Shown piece after piece: positions 21,351 through 31,429 of a DNA stretch of 33,211 bases (position 1 is its first letter; each line of letters starts with the position of its first letter). Origin of the DNA: a virus; IMG/VR virus record IMGVR_UViG_3300035698_011739, positions 1 through 33,211 of that record, one strand, 5' to 3'. A program made the translations under genes and the position numbers. Below the pieces are notes generated by a model. It ran no database searches and was not told where the DNA came from. It saw only the letters and a program-made list of their open reading frames with translations.

Positions 21351-22681
21351 ACTCAACCCTTAAAGAAATTCTTTGGCGCAATCGTCTTGGACATGCAATG
21401 CAGGTTCAGGATAAACTTGCGCTTCGTAGAGGTAGAATACCAACATGGTTTGGACCAGAATTTAGAACTGTAAAAACCAAATGTTCTATTTCTTTTAAAG
21501 TATTAAATGAAGAAGCACCTATTTATAACACTGTTGGATTTAAAATACGTGGTAATAAGTTTTTTTATAATACAGTAGGGTTTAAAGTTAGAGGTTTATT
21601 ATCAAGTTGGATTCAAGATAATAAAAATACAATAGCTTGGAAAATAAGAGGAGCAAAGTTAAGTAGATTATCACTTGCATTTAATGTAAAATATTATAAT
21701 CAAATAACTAAATGTTCATTATCTTTTAAGATATCAAATAAATTAAGAGTATATAACACAACTGCATTTAGAATACTTAATCATGGTATTGGTAGCTCAA
21801 GAGTAGAAAATACTATTTCATTTAAAGTCCATGGTGAAAAAAGGTTTCTTAATACATTAGCATTTAAAGTATTAGGTGCTAAAAGAACATTTAACACAAT
21901 AGGATTTAAAGTTAAAAATGCTGTTGCTCCAAAATATATGACTGTTGGATTTAAAGTTAAAAATACAGATAGAACATATAATACTGTTGGATTTAAAATA
22001 AATAAAGGAATTAAATTATATACGGATGCATTATTCCTTACGGAGAATGAAAAAGATGATGAAAATTTTCAATCTTTATTATCAACGTTTTTGGAAAATT
22101 ATGATTTGCAATATGGAACAACATTATCGTTGGTCTATGGTGTTCCCAGGGTTTATTCTAATGATGCTACACCTGTTCAATACACATTAGATACAGACTT
22201 TACATGGGATGGACAAAATCATCTTATACAACGTAAAACAGGAGGTAGTATAGCAATAGATGAAGAAGTAGATATAGTATATGGTCTTGATTATTCAAAT
22301 ACAGACAACAATGTAGTAATAAATGATCCATATATTCCATTTGTATCTGATTTAGTTGTTAAAAGTCTTGATGAATTAACTACATATACAGATGGTGTTG
22401 ATTATACATTTGATACAGAAAATTTTAAAGTTACAATTATTGATGGTGGAAATATAGGAAATAGACAATTTGTAAGAATGGAATATGGTACTTCTAATCA
22501 ATTTATGGAAAGGAATTTTATAACACAAGGGCATAGATTAATGGAAATTCCTTATTTTTATGATATAAATTTATTTACAGATGATGGATTCTTTTTAATG
22601 AAAGATGAACATTATATATACACTCCTAGCAATACAAATTTACAATGGACAGCGTTAGGATATAGTTTATTTGGTGGATAA
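21344..22681 (+). CDS. tail protein with twelve FKV repeats and two C-terminal beta modules
   Basis: The start is TTG 21344, with GGAG (21336-21339) upstream and overlap with the previous stop. After a basic N-terminus (1-45), residues 47-222 contain twelve copies of a short unit with consensus [Y/F]NT[V/I]GFKV[R/K]G. The key aromatic is at 51, 66, 80, 99, 113, 128, 142, 160, 174, 188, 203 and 217. The step is 14-15 residues, with 18-19 at two breaks. The rest has two similar blocks, YTLDTDFTWDGQNHL...VDIVYG and YTDGVDYTFDTENFK...VRMEYG, like a common phage sandwich module. The repeats probably form a beta solenoid or stacked strands. Neighbours point to a tail-tip or fibre role. Function unknown. 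Confidence 0.75.
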   Translation: MVNSTLKEILWRNRLGHAMQVQDKLALRRGRIPTWFGPEFRTVKTKCSISFKVLNEEAPIYNTVGFKIRGNKFFYNTVGFKVRGLLSSWIQDNKNTIAWKIRGAKLSRLSLAFNVKYYNQITKCSLSFKISNKLRVYNTTAFRILNHGIGSSRVENTISFKVHGEKRFLNTLAFKVLGAKRTFNTIGFKVKNAVAPKYMTVGFKVKNTDRTYNTVGFKINKGIKLYTDALFLTENEKDDENFQSLLSTFLENYDLQYGTTLSLVYGVPRVYSNDATPVQYTLDTDFTWDGQNHLIQRKTGGSIAIDEEVDIVYGLDYSNTDNNVVINDPYIPFVSDLVVKSLDELTTYTDGVDYTFDTENFKVTIIDGGNIGNRQFVRMEYGTSNQFMERNFITQGHRLMEIPYFYDINLFTDDGFFLMKDEHYIYTPSNTNLQWTALGYSLFGG

Positions 22682-25051
22682 ATGTTTAATATAAATATAA
22701 CACAAGATAATAAAACAAAAATAAAAACAGAAACTGATTATATATTAATTGGTGGCAATACCTATTTATGTTTTTTAAATTCTCCAACATCTAATGCATA
22801 TACTACATTGGTTGAGTTATTAGATGAAAATAATAATATTGGTGCTACGAATTTAACAATTAGTCAAAAAATAAATATGTCAACATTAATTAGTTTTAAT
22901 ATGCTTGGAACTGATATGATGGATATATTTAAAGCAGAAAACAAAACTATTATTGCGGTTTATAGAACTGACAATGATAATACAAATATTCGTGAATTAT
23001 TTAGAGGAGTTGTTACAGGGTATTCAGTAAGTCAAGCAAAAACATTACAAGTTCAAGCAAAAGATTTTTCATGGGCATTATATAATGATGATGTAGAATT
23101 GGGTAAAAGAAATTATGGTATAGAAACATATAGAATGGTTAAAGTAATAAAACAAACTGGTGATTTCTTTTATAAAAGATATAATGTAGATACAGAACCT
23201 CCTCCAAGTTTTTTTGGTGATCCAACAAATAAATTTGCTGAAGTCATTAATTTATATGATATGAAATTATATCCTTATGCATTTGGTATTATTAAAATAG
23301 CATTTGCTAATAGAGATAGTAGCATTGAATATTTAGATAGTTATGAATTATATTTTAGAGATTTTGCAATAGAGAATTATAATGCTGTTGGAAAATCACC
23401 AGGACAAATAATATCAGAAATATGTTCAATGGCTGGAGCATATATGAAAATAGATGGCAATAGATTAATTATATTAGAAAAGAATTATAATATAAATGCT
23501 CCAAAAATAGTGTATAATGATGATAATTTATTATCTCTTGACAAGGCTGATACAAAAAATACATATTATAATGCAGTTATTGTAAGAGGTAAAAGTACAC
23601 CATTTACATCTATAAATTATTTTAAAGAAAATAAACCATTTGATGCATATCCAGATTTTGTTGACTTTAATGGATATGATTTGTTAGCAAATGAAGATGG
23701 GATTTATACACCACAATCTGGGTTTTCACAATCAGAACCACAGCCATTAAAATATTATGTTCAATACGATAGTGATGTATATGATGGAAGTACATTAGAG
23801 ATTGTTGGTAATGCTGTAATGTTACAAGATTTTGAAGCATTTAATGAGAATACAAGCGTTGGACAAGTTGTATTAGGTATTCCAATAAATTATTATGATT
23901 TAAGATTATCACCACCGTTTATTATAGACCCTATAACAAAGCGTAAAATATATAATATGCATGGTGTGGTTGTAGATGCTTCAACTGGATCAGGAGTTCC
24001 AGGAGTACCTGTAAGAGCAGTTCGATTTAAAAATGCAAGTGCATCATTAATGACAGCTCCAGATATATACGAAACTGTTACAAGTAAAACAGGAGCATAT
24101 ATGTTTAATAATGTTCCTCTTGGAGAATATAGAGTAGAATCAAATTATTTAGATAATAGTACAAATTTATATAATTCATCTATAGAAAGTTCAGATTATT
24201 TAAGCGATAGTTATAGAAACCTTATACATGAATCTGAATATTGGGATGGTGTATTATCAGATAATTTTAATTCTGGTTATCAATTGTTACCAACAAGATA
24301 TTCATTTGAAGTATATATACAAAAAAAAGACTATCCAGATTCAAGAGCTAATCCAGGTGGAAACTATAGAGATGGAATAAATAGCACAATAGGAAGCGTA
24401 TTTATGGAAGTTAGGTTACATGGTACTAATAGTAGTAATATTAGATATGCACCAATTTTAGAAAGTGTTAATGTAACAACAGATGAATTAGCTGTACATA
24501 TAGGAGAATTAATACTAAAGGGTTCAGATCAGAAAAAAGATATAACTAATATGGTAGCATTAGGAAGCGAAAATATGCTAATTGGAGATTGTGCTGTATT
24601 AAATAGTTCACAAATGAATTCAAATTATGATTTTTTAGTTGAAGAAATTACAAAAACATTACATGGTGCTGTTCATAAAGATAATATTCGTGGTGGATAT
24701 GGAAGTTTACAAGATGCAGTTTCTAAAGTTAATGGTCTTATGATAAGAGATGATATTATAATAGGTGTTGTTCAAGAGGTGCATGAATTTTCTCCTAATG
24801 TTCCAGTACCAACTCATGATGATGTACGTTATGATGTAGTAATATATAAATCTGGTAATAATAAAATTTTAACAAATGTATCTGCAACTGGTGATAGACG
24901 ATATATTTTAAATTCAAGAGCAGTATTTGAAATGCCACAATACAATGCTGGCGATGTAGTTTTAGTAACGAACGCTGTTTCATCACCAGATAGAATAATT
25001 GTTGGTAAAATTAATAATGCATATCAAAGTAGGAAAATAGTTTATGTCTAA
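22682..25051 (+). CDS. tail hub / baseplate protein with inserted carboxypeptidase-regulatory-like domain
   Basis: The ATG follows the previous TAA directly. The 789-aa product begins with a beta-rich part containing LFRGVVTGYSVSQAKTLQVQ, as in tail hub proteins (gp27/gpD-like), followed by SPGQIISEICSMAGAYMKID (about 242-262), a helix-then-strand block also seen there. Residues about 426-490 (MHGVVVDASTGSGVPGVPV, then TSKTGAYMFNNVPLGEYRV) match the carboxypeptidase-D regulatory-like beta-sandwich. Residues about 692-785 resemble an OB fold (IIGVVQEVHEF...GDVVLVTNA...DRIIVGKI). It probably forms the ring that closes the tail tube. The inserted domain could help adhesion. Confidence 0.7.
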   Translation: MFNINITQDNKTKIKTETDYILIGGNTYLCFLNSPTSNAYTTLVELLDENNNIGATNLTISQKINMSTLISFNMLGTDMMDIFKAENKTIIAVYRTDNDNTNIRELFRGVVTGYSVSQAKTLQVQAKDFSWALYNDDVELGKRNYGIETYRMVKVIKQTGDFFYKRYNVDTEPPPSFFGDPTNKFAEVINLYDMKLYPYAFGIIKIAFANRDSSIEYLDSYELYFRDFAIENYNAVGKSPGQIISEICSMAGAYMKIDGNRLIILEKNYNINAPKIVYNDDNLLSLDKADTKNTYYNAVIVRGKSTPFTSINYFKENKPFDAYPDFVDFNGYDLLANEDGIYTPQSGFSQSEPQPLKYYVQYDSDVYDGSTLEIVGNAVMLQDFEAFNENTSVGQVVLGIPINYYDLRLSPPFIIDPITKRKIYNMHGVVVDASTGSGVPGVPVRAVRFKNASASLMTAPDIYETVTSKTGAYMFNNVPLGEYRVESNYLDNSTNLYNSSIESSDYLSDSYRNLIHESEYWDGVLSDNFNSGYQLLPTRYSFEVYIQKKDYPDSRANPGGNYRDGINSTIGSVFMEVRLHGTNSSNIRYAPILESVNVTTDELAVHIGELILKGSDQKKDITNMVALGSENMLIGDCAVLNSSQMNSNYDFLVEEITKTLHGAVHKDNIRGGYGSLQDAVSKVNGLMIRDDIIIGVVQEVHEFSPNVPVPTHDDVRYDVVIYKSGNNKILTNVSATGDRRYILNSRAVFEMPQYNAGDVVLVTNAVSSPDRIIVGKINNAYQSRKIVYV

Positions 25052-28000
25052 TCCAAGAGATAATATAAATACAAATTATGAAAACTTTAAATCAAAGCCA
25101 AATTTACTTGATTATGGTGACCATGTTGGATTATATACTATTTTTGAAATGTGCAGAAAAAATGGTGGCATAAATGCTGGTATTCAAGCAATTAATCAAA
25201 AACAATTGCCATTAATAATAGATATATTACTTAACAACAACAGCTCTAGCCTTGAACATGTTGTAAATTTAATGCCGTTTAATATTGAACGTGAATTTGA
25301 TAGACCTTATTATGCGTTTACATTTGGTAATGAAAATACAAATGAATATTTAGGCGAAGATTTATCTGGTAAAGTAGAAGCTATTACATTAAAAAAAGGA
25401 ACACAAGTATTTAAACATAAAATAAATGGTAGTAATGTATTATTTAATGGTGGAAATCAATATTTAGATGATATAGAAGAATGGAACAATAATATATTTA
25501 AAATAAAAATTACACTTCCAGATGGTAGCACATTTATAACAAGTTCTGATGTATATCGTTTTTTAAAACAAGAAGAATATGAATATAATTATAAAGATGA
25601 ATCTGAAGAAAATTCACCATTTGGATTTGGAATACATACACCAAATAAAGATGAAAAATATGGGATTAACAATGGACATGAATATCCAAGTAGAGCAATA
25701 AATTATACAGCATTAAATATAAAACAAGATGATAGTGGATTAGCATTCCCTAGTAAACCTGTTATTCCTCCATTATATACAAATTTAGAAAATATAGCTA
25801 TTTGTGATATGGAAAATTGTTGTGCTCCTGGAGAGCCACATATATATGCATCACAACCATACGGAAATGTATTACCTGGTGATATAGAGGATGATGGTGT
25901 AAATGAATTATTTGAATATACTTGGGGACATAATGATTCAACATCAAGAACTGGTTGGTTGATGGAACCAGATAATTTAAAATATGAATTAGATTATTGT
26001 AATTGTGCACTTAAAAATGAAAAATATAATAATGATTGGGGAGAAAATAGTATATATAATGATCCTCCATCTTATGCATATCTTAATAATGGAATACATT
26101 CATTTTGGGAACGTGTACCAAGAATCATAGGATTTTTAAATCCTAAAACATTATATGGTGATTACAATACACAAATAACAGCACCAGAAAGTAGCAATTT
26201 ATATTGTGACCCATGTATGTATCCATCTAAAGCAAAATATAAAGGATTCCCATGTCATTATGAATATGCATCGTTACCTGTATATGAAGTATTAGGAAGT
26301 GGAAATGAAAATAGTGATTATTTTGTAGATGTTATATTAAACTCTAGCAAAACATTATTTAAATTTTATGATTCATATTTTCAATTAGACCAATCTGATT
26401 TTATTGGAAGAAAAACATTACCAATAAAAATAATTGATGGAACTATTTATAATCAAATGATTATAAAAGTTAAAGTCACATATTATGATCCTGTTGCTGG
26501 ATTTAACAAAACAACCACTATGAGGACTTGGTGTGGTGGTGAAATAGTTGGTGCATCTGGAAAATATATTACAGTTAAACTTGATAAAAATATATGGAAT
26601 TATGTAAATGCAATAATCGTATCTTGGAATTCTACATTAGTTAGTATAGAAACATTAGAAGCATCTACTGGAAATATATTTTATAATGATCGTACTCCAT
26701 ATAATCCAGAAATAGATATACAATATGAGGATATGTGGATTGGTACAAATTGGAAACATATTGATTATGTTCCTAAAAGTTGTTGTTATGGTTGGCGTTC
26801 AAGTAAAAATTACGAATATAATGAAACACAAAATGGAAGAGAGTATTTAGAACAATATAAGCATTATGCAATGAGTTATAAATTTAGAAGAGAATTTTAT
26901 ATAATAGATCAAGATGAATCAAGCACAGTATATACAAAATTTAAACATTCATTTGGTTCTGATGATAATGAATATGGTGTTTATGGAGATGTATTATTTT
27001 ATGGATTAGGTGTAAGTCAAGCAGCTTATGAATATCTTGGAAATGAACAAAAAATAGGACTTAAATCAGAATATGATAAAATACATGATGGTTCTCTTGA
27101 AACACGACAATACATAGATGATGATAGAGAGTATTTAGCACCAAAAACTGGATCATCATTACAATTCACATTGGTACAAAATGCAGATTTCATTGATGTA
27201 TTTAACGTAAATTATCAAGATAGATTACTTGTACCAAATAATAGACCAAATGTATTAGAAAAATTTCAAAAACAATATGCTGCTGAAGATGAAAATTATG
27301 TAAAAAGAATAGAAGATATTAAAAGAGGAATTATAAATCCAGATGCAATAGATAATATAGATACAGGATATGCAACAAATAAATATATAAAAGATAAATG
27401 TGGTATTCCAACTGCAAATGCCGGTAAAACATTACTTAATGGAGATTATAGAATTGAAATTTGGTTAGAAAGCCCTATATATATCGGTCCAATAACATTT
27501 AAAGAATATTTTAATCCAAGATATGATTTTTATCCTGGACGTTATGACCCATTAGAACAAATGTCATTATTACCATTTAGAGGAGATACTGGATTTATTA
27601 ATCAAAATTATAGTAAACAAGAGGGATTTCCAACAGAAAATAGTTGGGATAGCGATTATAATCATTATTATAAATATGGGCAGTCATTAGTACAAAATTA
27701 TAGTAGATATGGCACAGGATCGAAGCCACAGCGCACAGGAGAGACTTCTTATAGGTCTTTAGAGGAGCATTGGGGTTGTGGTGGTGCGCCTGTTACATTT
27801 GGTGCAAATTGGCTATTAATATCACATGGAACTGAATTTAGAGAATCGAGAAAAGAATTACATGAATTAGTTGATTTTGAACCTATGATGTCAATACCAT
27901 CAAGAGATTATTGCCTTGATAGATATTACGATTCAGAATATTGGAAAAAACAATATGATGGTGGAGAAGTTCAATCGCATTCTAATTGGTTTTTTAGTGG

Positions 28001-29051
28001 TTCTACCAAATATCAAGCGTATTGGTATAAACAACATATTTATGAGAATGTAGGATTAGTAGAAATAGCAAAACATAGATATGATTTAGTATCTAATATA
28101 TATCTTGATACATTAAATAGTGTTGCTGGAAAATCTGGTATAATGAATCCATGTACAATTTGGGTAAATATACCAAACATGTTTGGTTTTCATAGAAAAA
28201 ATGGAACTTATGAGATTGTTGATGAAAGTACCGTTGTATGGCAACCATTAACAAATGAAGATAAAGATGAAAAATTATCTAAATTACAATTTAATTTTCA
28301 ACCACAATGGATAGAGGAAAATCCATTTGAATATGTGAATGAAATATGGCAAAAGATTTTAGATGAACAATATAGCGTTGCTATAAGAAGTTACGAAATA
28401 GATTACAGAAAACATTTAGGTATATGCGAAGATAAAAGAGAAGCTTATGTATATGCAAAATGGATTAAAATACGACCTCAAAAAATATGTAGTATTAAAA
28501 TAAATCCATTAGATATTATTAAAAATGGATATACATATAAAGAAGTAGATTATAGACAAGCAAAAGATGAAGATGGTGAATTATTAATATATAAAGAAAA
28601 AAATAGAACATTTAATGGAGAACATGCATCTGGCGAAAATGAATTTATGGGTTATCCAGCTAGAATAAATAAAACTCAAAAATATTTTCCGCATATTAGA
28701 CCAATCGTTAACATAATGAGGTTTGGACCTTTTATTAACGAAATATCAGAAACATCTAATCCATATGGTGATGATGTTGTTGATAAACGTAATTTAAAAT
28801 ATGAACCATCTAAAATACCAGGAACTTATAAATATGGAGAAATAGCACCTACTGCATTTATAAATAGTTTAGAACCATATATAGTAGGGCAATATAGATA
28901 TGATGATGGCTATCCAAATAACCATTATAATGAAAGTGGTGAATTAGTAGAAAATGTAATTCCATATTGGTATGAAAAATTTGTAAATGAATTAGAATTA
29001 CCATATAGAAAAATGCTAATTAATAATAGCAAATGGTGGTATAAAACTTAA
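25044..29051 (+). CDS. giant tail protein of unknown family, 1335 aa, probably frameshifted at its end
   Basis: The gene overlaps the hub gene by 8 bases and has AGGAAAA ahead of the ATG. The product is rich in Tyr, Asn, Asp and Glu, with few long helices. It has several Cys clusters: CDMENCCAPGEPH (about 254-266), CDPCMYPSKAKYKGFPCHY (about 390-408) and CCYGW (near 579). This suggests metal-binding or disulfide sites in a large tail-tip or receptor-binding protein. I recognise no domain. The frame ends WWYKT-stop at 29051, but the coding pattern continues without break in the -1 frame (29045 onward), so the true protein may be about 1736 aa including the next entry. Confidence 0.75.
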   Translation: MSNPRDNINTNYENFKSKPNLLDYGDHVGLYTIFEMCRKNGGINAGIQAINQKQLPLIIDILLNNNSSSLEHVVNLMPFNIEREFDRPYYAFTFGNENTNEYLGEDLSGKVEAITLKKGTQVFKHKINGSNVLFNGGNQYLDDIEEWNNNIFKIKITLPDGSTFITSSDVYRFLKQEEYEYNYKDESEENSPFGFGIHTPNKDEKYGINNGHEYPSRAINYTALNIKQDDSGLAFPSKPVIPPLYTNLENIAICDMENCCAPGEPHIYASQPYGNVLPGDIEDDGVNELFEYTWGHNDSTSRTGWLMEPDNLKYELDYCNCALKNEKYNNDWGENSIYNDPPSYAYLNNGIHSFWERVPRIIGFLNPKTLYGDYNTQITAPESSNLYCDPCMYPSKAKYKGFPCHYEYASLPVYEVLGSGNENSDYFVDVILNSSKTLFKFYDSYFQLDQSDFIGRKTLPIKIIDGTIYNQMIIKVKVTYYDPVAGFNKTTTMRTWCGGEIVGASGKYITVKLDKNIWNYVNAIIVSWNSTLVSIETLEASTGNIFYNDRTPYNPEIDIQYEDMWIGTNWKHIDYVPKSCCYGWRSSKNYEYNETQNGREYLEQYKHYAMSYKFRREFYIIDQDESSTVYTKFKHSFGSDDNEYGVYGDVLFYGLGVSQAAYEYLGNEQKIGLKSEYDKIHDGSLETRQYIDDDREYLAPKTGSSLQFTLVQNADFIDVFNVNYQDRLLVPNNRPNVLEKFQKQYAAEDENYVKRIEDIKRGIINPDAIDNIDTGYATNKYIKDKCGIPTANAGKTLLNGDYRIEIWLESPIYIGPITFKEYFNPRYDFYPGRYDPLEQMSLLPFRGDTGFINQNYSKQEGFPTENSWDSDYNHYYKYGQSLVQNYSRYGTGSKPQRTGETSYRSLEEHWGCGGAPVTFGANWLLISHGTEFRESRKELHELVDFEPMMSIPSRDYCLDRYYDSEYWKKQYDGGEVQSHSNWFFSGSTKYQAYWYKQHIYENVGLVEIAKHRYDLVSNIYLDTLNSVAGKSGIMNPCTIWVNIPNMFGFHRKNGTYEIVDESTVVWQPLTNEDKDEKLSKLQFNFQPQWIEENPFEYVNEIWQKILDEQYSVAIRSYEIDYRKHLGICEDKREAYVYAKWIKIRPQKICSIKINPLDIIKNGYTYKEVDYRQAKDEDGELLIYKEKNRTFNGEHASGENEFMGYPARINKTQKYFPHIRPIVNIMRFGPFINEISETSNPYGDDVVDKRNLKYEPSKIPGTYKYGEIAPTAFINSLEPYIVGQYRYDDGYPNNHYNESGELVENVIPYWYEKFVNELELPYRKMLINNSKWWYKT

Positions 29052-29054
29052 CTT
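29040..29054 (+). other. apparent 1-base frameshift joining two tail ORFs
   Basis: The read frame TAT AAA ACT TAA ends the 25044 gene. With one more A in the four-A run (29043-29046), the text would be TAT AAA AAC TTA ACT TAT GAA and continue to 30253. The -1 frame from 29045 codes NLTYEKWKISNKNF and onward with no start codon until TTG 29126. No classical slippery heptamer is present at the junction, so a real deletion or an assembly indel is more likely than programmed frameshifting. Confidence 0.65.
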
Positions 29055-29125
29055 ATGAAAAGTGGAAAATTTCCAATAAAAATTTTGTAAAATTAACTGA
29101 TGTATATAATAATCCAGTTGAAGTT

Positions 29126-30253
29126 TTGGACTTCTCTGATGGAGAAACATCTGGTGGAGAAAATAAATATGGCAATGGCGTTAATTATATAGATCAATTT
29201 GCAGGCAAATTTATAAATAAAATAGATGGAGAATATAATATATATGAATATAGGTGTAAAAATCTTTTAGTACAATGTGATATTCCAGATTCAGAAACAA
29301 AACATGCAACTAATACTGCTGGATACGCTTTAATAACAAGGCAATCGGCAGATATAAGGTTGGCTTGGGTAAAACCAACTATAGATAAAACTCGATCTAT
29401 ATTTGGCTTATTATTAAATACAAATAAGGTATTATATACTGGAAAGACAATTGATATAACACAAAATTCTGGGACATTAGTAAAAGTATCAGGAATAAAA
29501 ACAGCTAATTTAAATTATAATGACTTTACAAATTGTGTTATAAAATTTGATGATGATAATATATTTGATATAGTATCGTGGGATAGTAATAGCATTACGT
29601 ATAAAAAAGATATACATAATGTATTACCGCATAAATATTTAACGTTTCAGATATTAACAAAATGGGAATTAGATGATGGCAATATAATACCTGATTATGT
29701 ATATATAACAGATGCGGATAAGGAATATGGGTATCCTCCATTTGAAAAATTAAATATAGGATTATCATATGCCCCACAATATGTAGATACACAAGATAAT
29801 AATAAAAGTGGCGGTATAGAAGTTCCAGATGAACAAATAAGATTTGTATTTGAAAGAAATATATGGGTAATTGATGAATTAATTGATAAAATTTTATATA
29901 TACGTAATCCAGATGATGGTATATATAATTTTTATACAATAGTTAGTAATAGAGCATATAAGATTTATGTAATTGCGTTACAAATCAGTAGTAATTTTGA
30001 TTGGTATGAAGATGGTGAATTAAGACAATTTGGTATTGGTATTGTTAATGAAATTTCATCTGATATTAATAATAATTTTGGTGATGAATTATTGCAAAAT
30101 TTAGACTTAAAAGATAATTATTATGAAGTAGGTAATATGGAATTTGATACAAAAAAACGATTTATTATAACATGCATATATAAATTAAGCGGAACTGTAA
30201 ATATTGATTTTTCAAGAATAAAAATGTCAATGAATTTTAAGGTGCAAGCATGA
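29126..30253 (+). CDS. tail protein, C-terminal part probably continuous with the 25044 gene
   Basis: The first usable start is TTG 29126, with no ribosome binding site; the same frame is open back to 29045 and reads as normal protein (YEKWKISNKNFVKLTDV, then NNPVEVLDF). I therefore think this is the end of the 25044 gene, split by one lost base. From TTG it encodes 375 aa, mainly beta strands. One segment, from ITQNSGTLVKVSG to HKYLTFQIL (about 110-175), resembles a small module also seen in the next gene (position and boundary value followed by strands). The tail ends MSMNFKVQA. It probably belongs to a tail fibre or tip. Confidence 0.6.
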   Translation: MDFSDGETSGGENKYGNGVNYIDQFAGKFINKIDGEYNIYEYRCKNLLVQCDIPDSETKHATNTAGYALITRQSADIRLAWVKPTIDKTRSIFGLLLNTNKVLYTGKTIDITQNSGTLVKVSGIKTANLNYNDFTNCVIKFDDDNIFDIVSWDSNSITYKKDIHNVLPHKYLTFQILTKWELDDGNIIPDYVYITDADKEYGYPPFEKLNIGLSYAPQYVDTQDNNKSGGIEVPDEQIRFVFERNIWVIDELIDKILYIRNPDDGIYNFYTIVSNRAYKIYVIALQISSNFDWYEDGELRQFGIGIVNEISSDINNNFGDELLQNLDLKDNYYEVGNMEFDTKKRFIITCIYKLSGTVNIDFSRIKMSMNFKVQA

Positions 30254-31428
30254 ATAAAAGATACTATATAGAGACATATAGAAATGAATCACCAACAAAT
30301 ATGCTTCATTTTGGAACTACGCTCACAAACGACGATAGCAAATTAAGTGTATTAGATATATATTGGTTAAAAAATTCAAATACATATGAACTTAAACAAA
30401 GTGCATCTCTTAGCTCATATACTGTAGGAACAGGAACTACTGCTATAACAGATCAATATTTAAATATAGTACCAAATCAATATATAGGATATCGTATTAA
30501 ATTTAATACTGGTTCATATACTGGTAATATATATAAGATAACAAGCAATACATCTAGTACAATAAATGTATCTACTGAATTAGCATTGTTATCATTAGAA
30601 GATCAATTTGATATAATAAAATATGATTATAAATATTCAGAAGATATTGATATATATACAGAAGAAGATTATGGACTTAAATATAGAAAAGGAACTTATT
30701 GTTATTTATCTGATGATATTGGTGATACAATAGATTTAGATGCTAGCACTTACGTTACAAATAACGGCGCAATAAGATTTTATTTTAAACCATTATGGGA
30801 ATTAGATGATACATCAGATAATAATATATTTGCTGTATATAGTGGAGTAACATATCAATTTTTATTAAAATATGACAAAAATACTAATACAATTAAGTTT
30901 TATCCAGATTATACAGCGTTGCCTACTGTATATGTTGAATCAGATATTTTATCATCGTCATTTTTTAATGATTTAGATTGGAACTATATAGAGGTTAAAT
31001 ATAGTACAAATAATATATCATTACAAATAAATGAGAATATATATTCTACATCTACATCATATACGTTTTTATCTATGGTTGGATATATATTAGAAATAGG
31101 TACAATGGCATATTATGATGATTTATTAATATTAATTAATAATTTTAGTTGGGTTAGTTCTATCAATAGTGATGAATATTATTTATCGCTTGAATCACAA
31201 ATTGAAACAGAAGCATTTAGTGGTGTATCTTTAACTGGAACATTCCCAATAGGAGAAAATTGGCGATTATGTCCTATTGAATTAAATAATAAATTGCCAA
31301 TTCATAGAAGAATGACTCCAAATCAATTTATTACATTATTATTTAAAATCAACAGCGATACTTCCGGAAGATTTGAATATTTTGTAAAGTTTGATGGCGA
31401 ATGTAATTTTAATGACTTAGGAGATTAA
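30250..31428 (+). CDS. tail fibre-like protein with LamG/concanavalin-like domain
   Basis: The ATG overlaps the previous stop (ATGA), with AAGGTG 5 bases upstream. Residues about 70-125 carry a phage fibre module (YLNIVPNQYIGYRIKF, then GNIYKITSNTSSTINV). Residues about 148-290 look like a LamG or concanavalin-type jelly roll, with GAIRFYFKPLWELDD, YQFLLKYDKNTNTIKFY, and DWNYIEVKYSTNNISLQIN. This is the usual order of strands with the W-x-x-I-x-V-x-Y centre. Such domains bind glycans, so a host-surface adhesion role is likely. The C-terminal part (about 295-392) has no recognised family. Confidence 0.65.
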   Translation: MNKRYYIETYRNESPTNMLHFGTTLTNDDSKLSVLDIYWLKNSNTYELKQSASLSSYTVGTGTTAITDQYLNIVPNQYIGYRIKFNTGSYTGNIYKITSNTSSTINVSTELALLSLEDQFDIIKYDYKYSEDIDIYTEEDYGLKYRKGTYCYLSDDIGDTIDLDASTYVTNNGAIRFYFKPLWELDDTSDNNIFAVYSGVTYQFLLKYDKNTNTIKFYPDYTALPTVYVESDILSSSFFNDLDWNYIEVKYSTNNISLQINENIYSTSTSYTFLSMVGYILEIGTMAYYDDLLILINNFSWVSSINSDEYYLSLESQIETEAFSGVSLTGTFPIGENWRLCPIELNNKLPIHRRMTPNQFITLLFKINSDTSGRFEYFVKFDGECNFNDLGD

Positions 31429-31429
31429 A

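Noticed and set aside
29040-29054. Programmed -1 frameshift at the end of the 25044 gene
   Set aside because: The in-frame codons TAT AAA ACT do not form an X_XXY_YYZ site; slipping would pair tRNA-Lys with TAA. A lost base is the simpler reading.
29595-29939. 114-codon - strand frame rich in Tyr, His, Ile and Leu
   Set aside because: The composition is a direct antisense product of an Asp/Asn/Tyr-rich + strand gene; no promoter or binding site.
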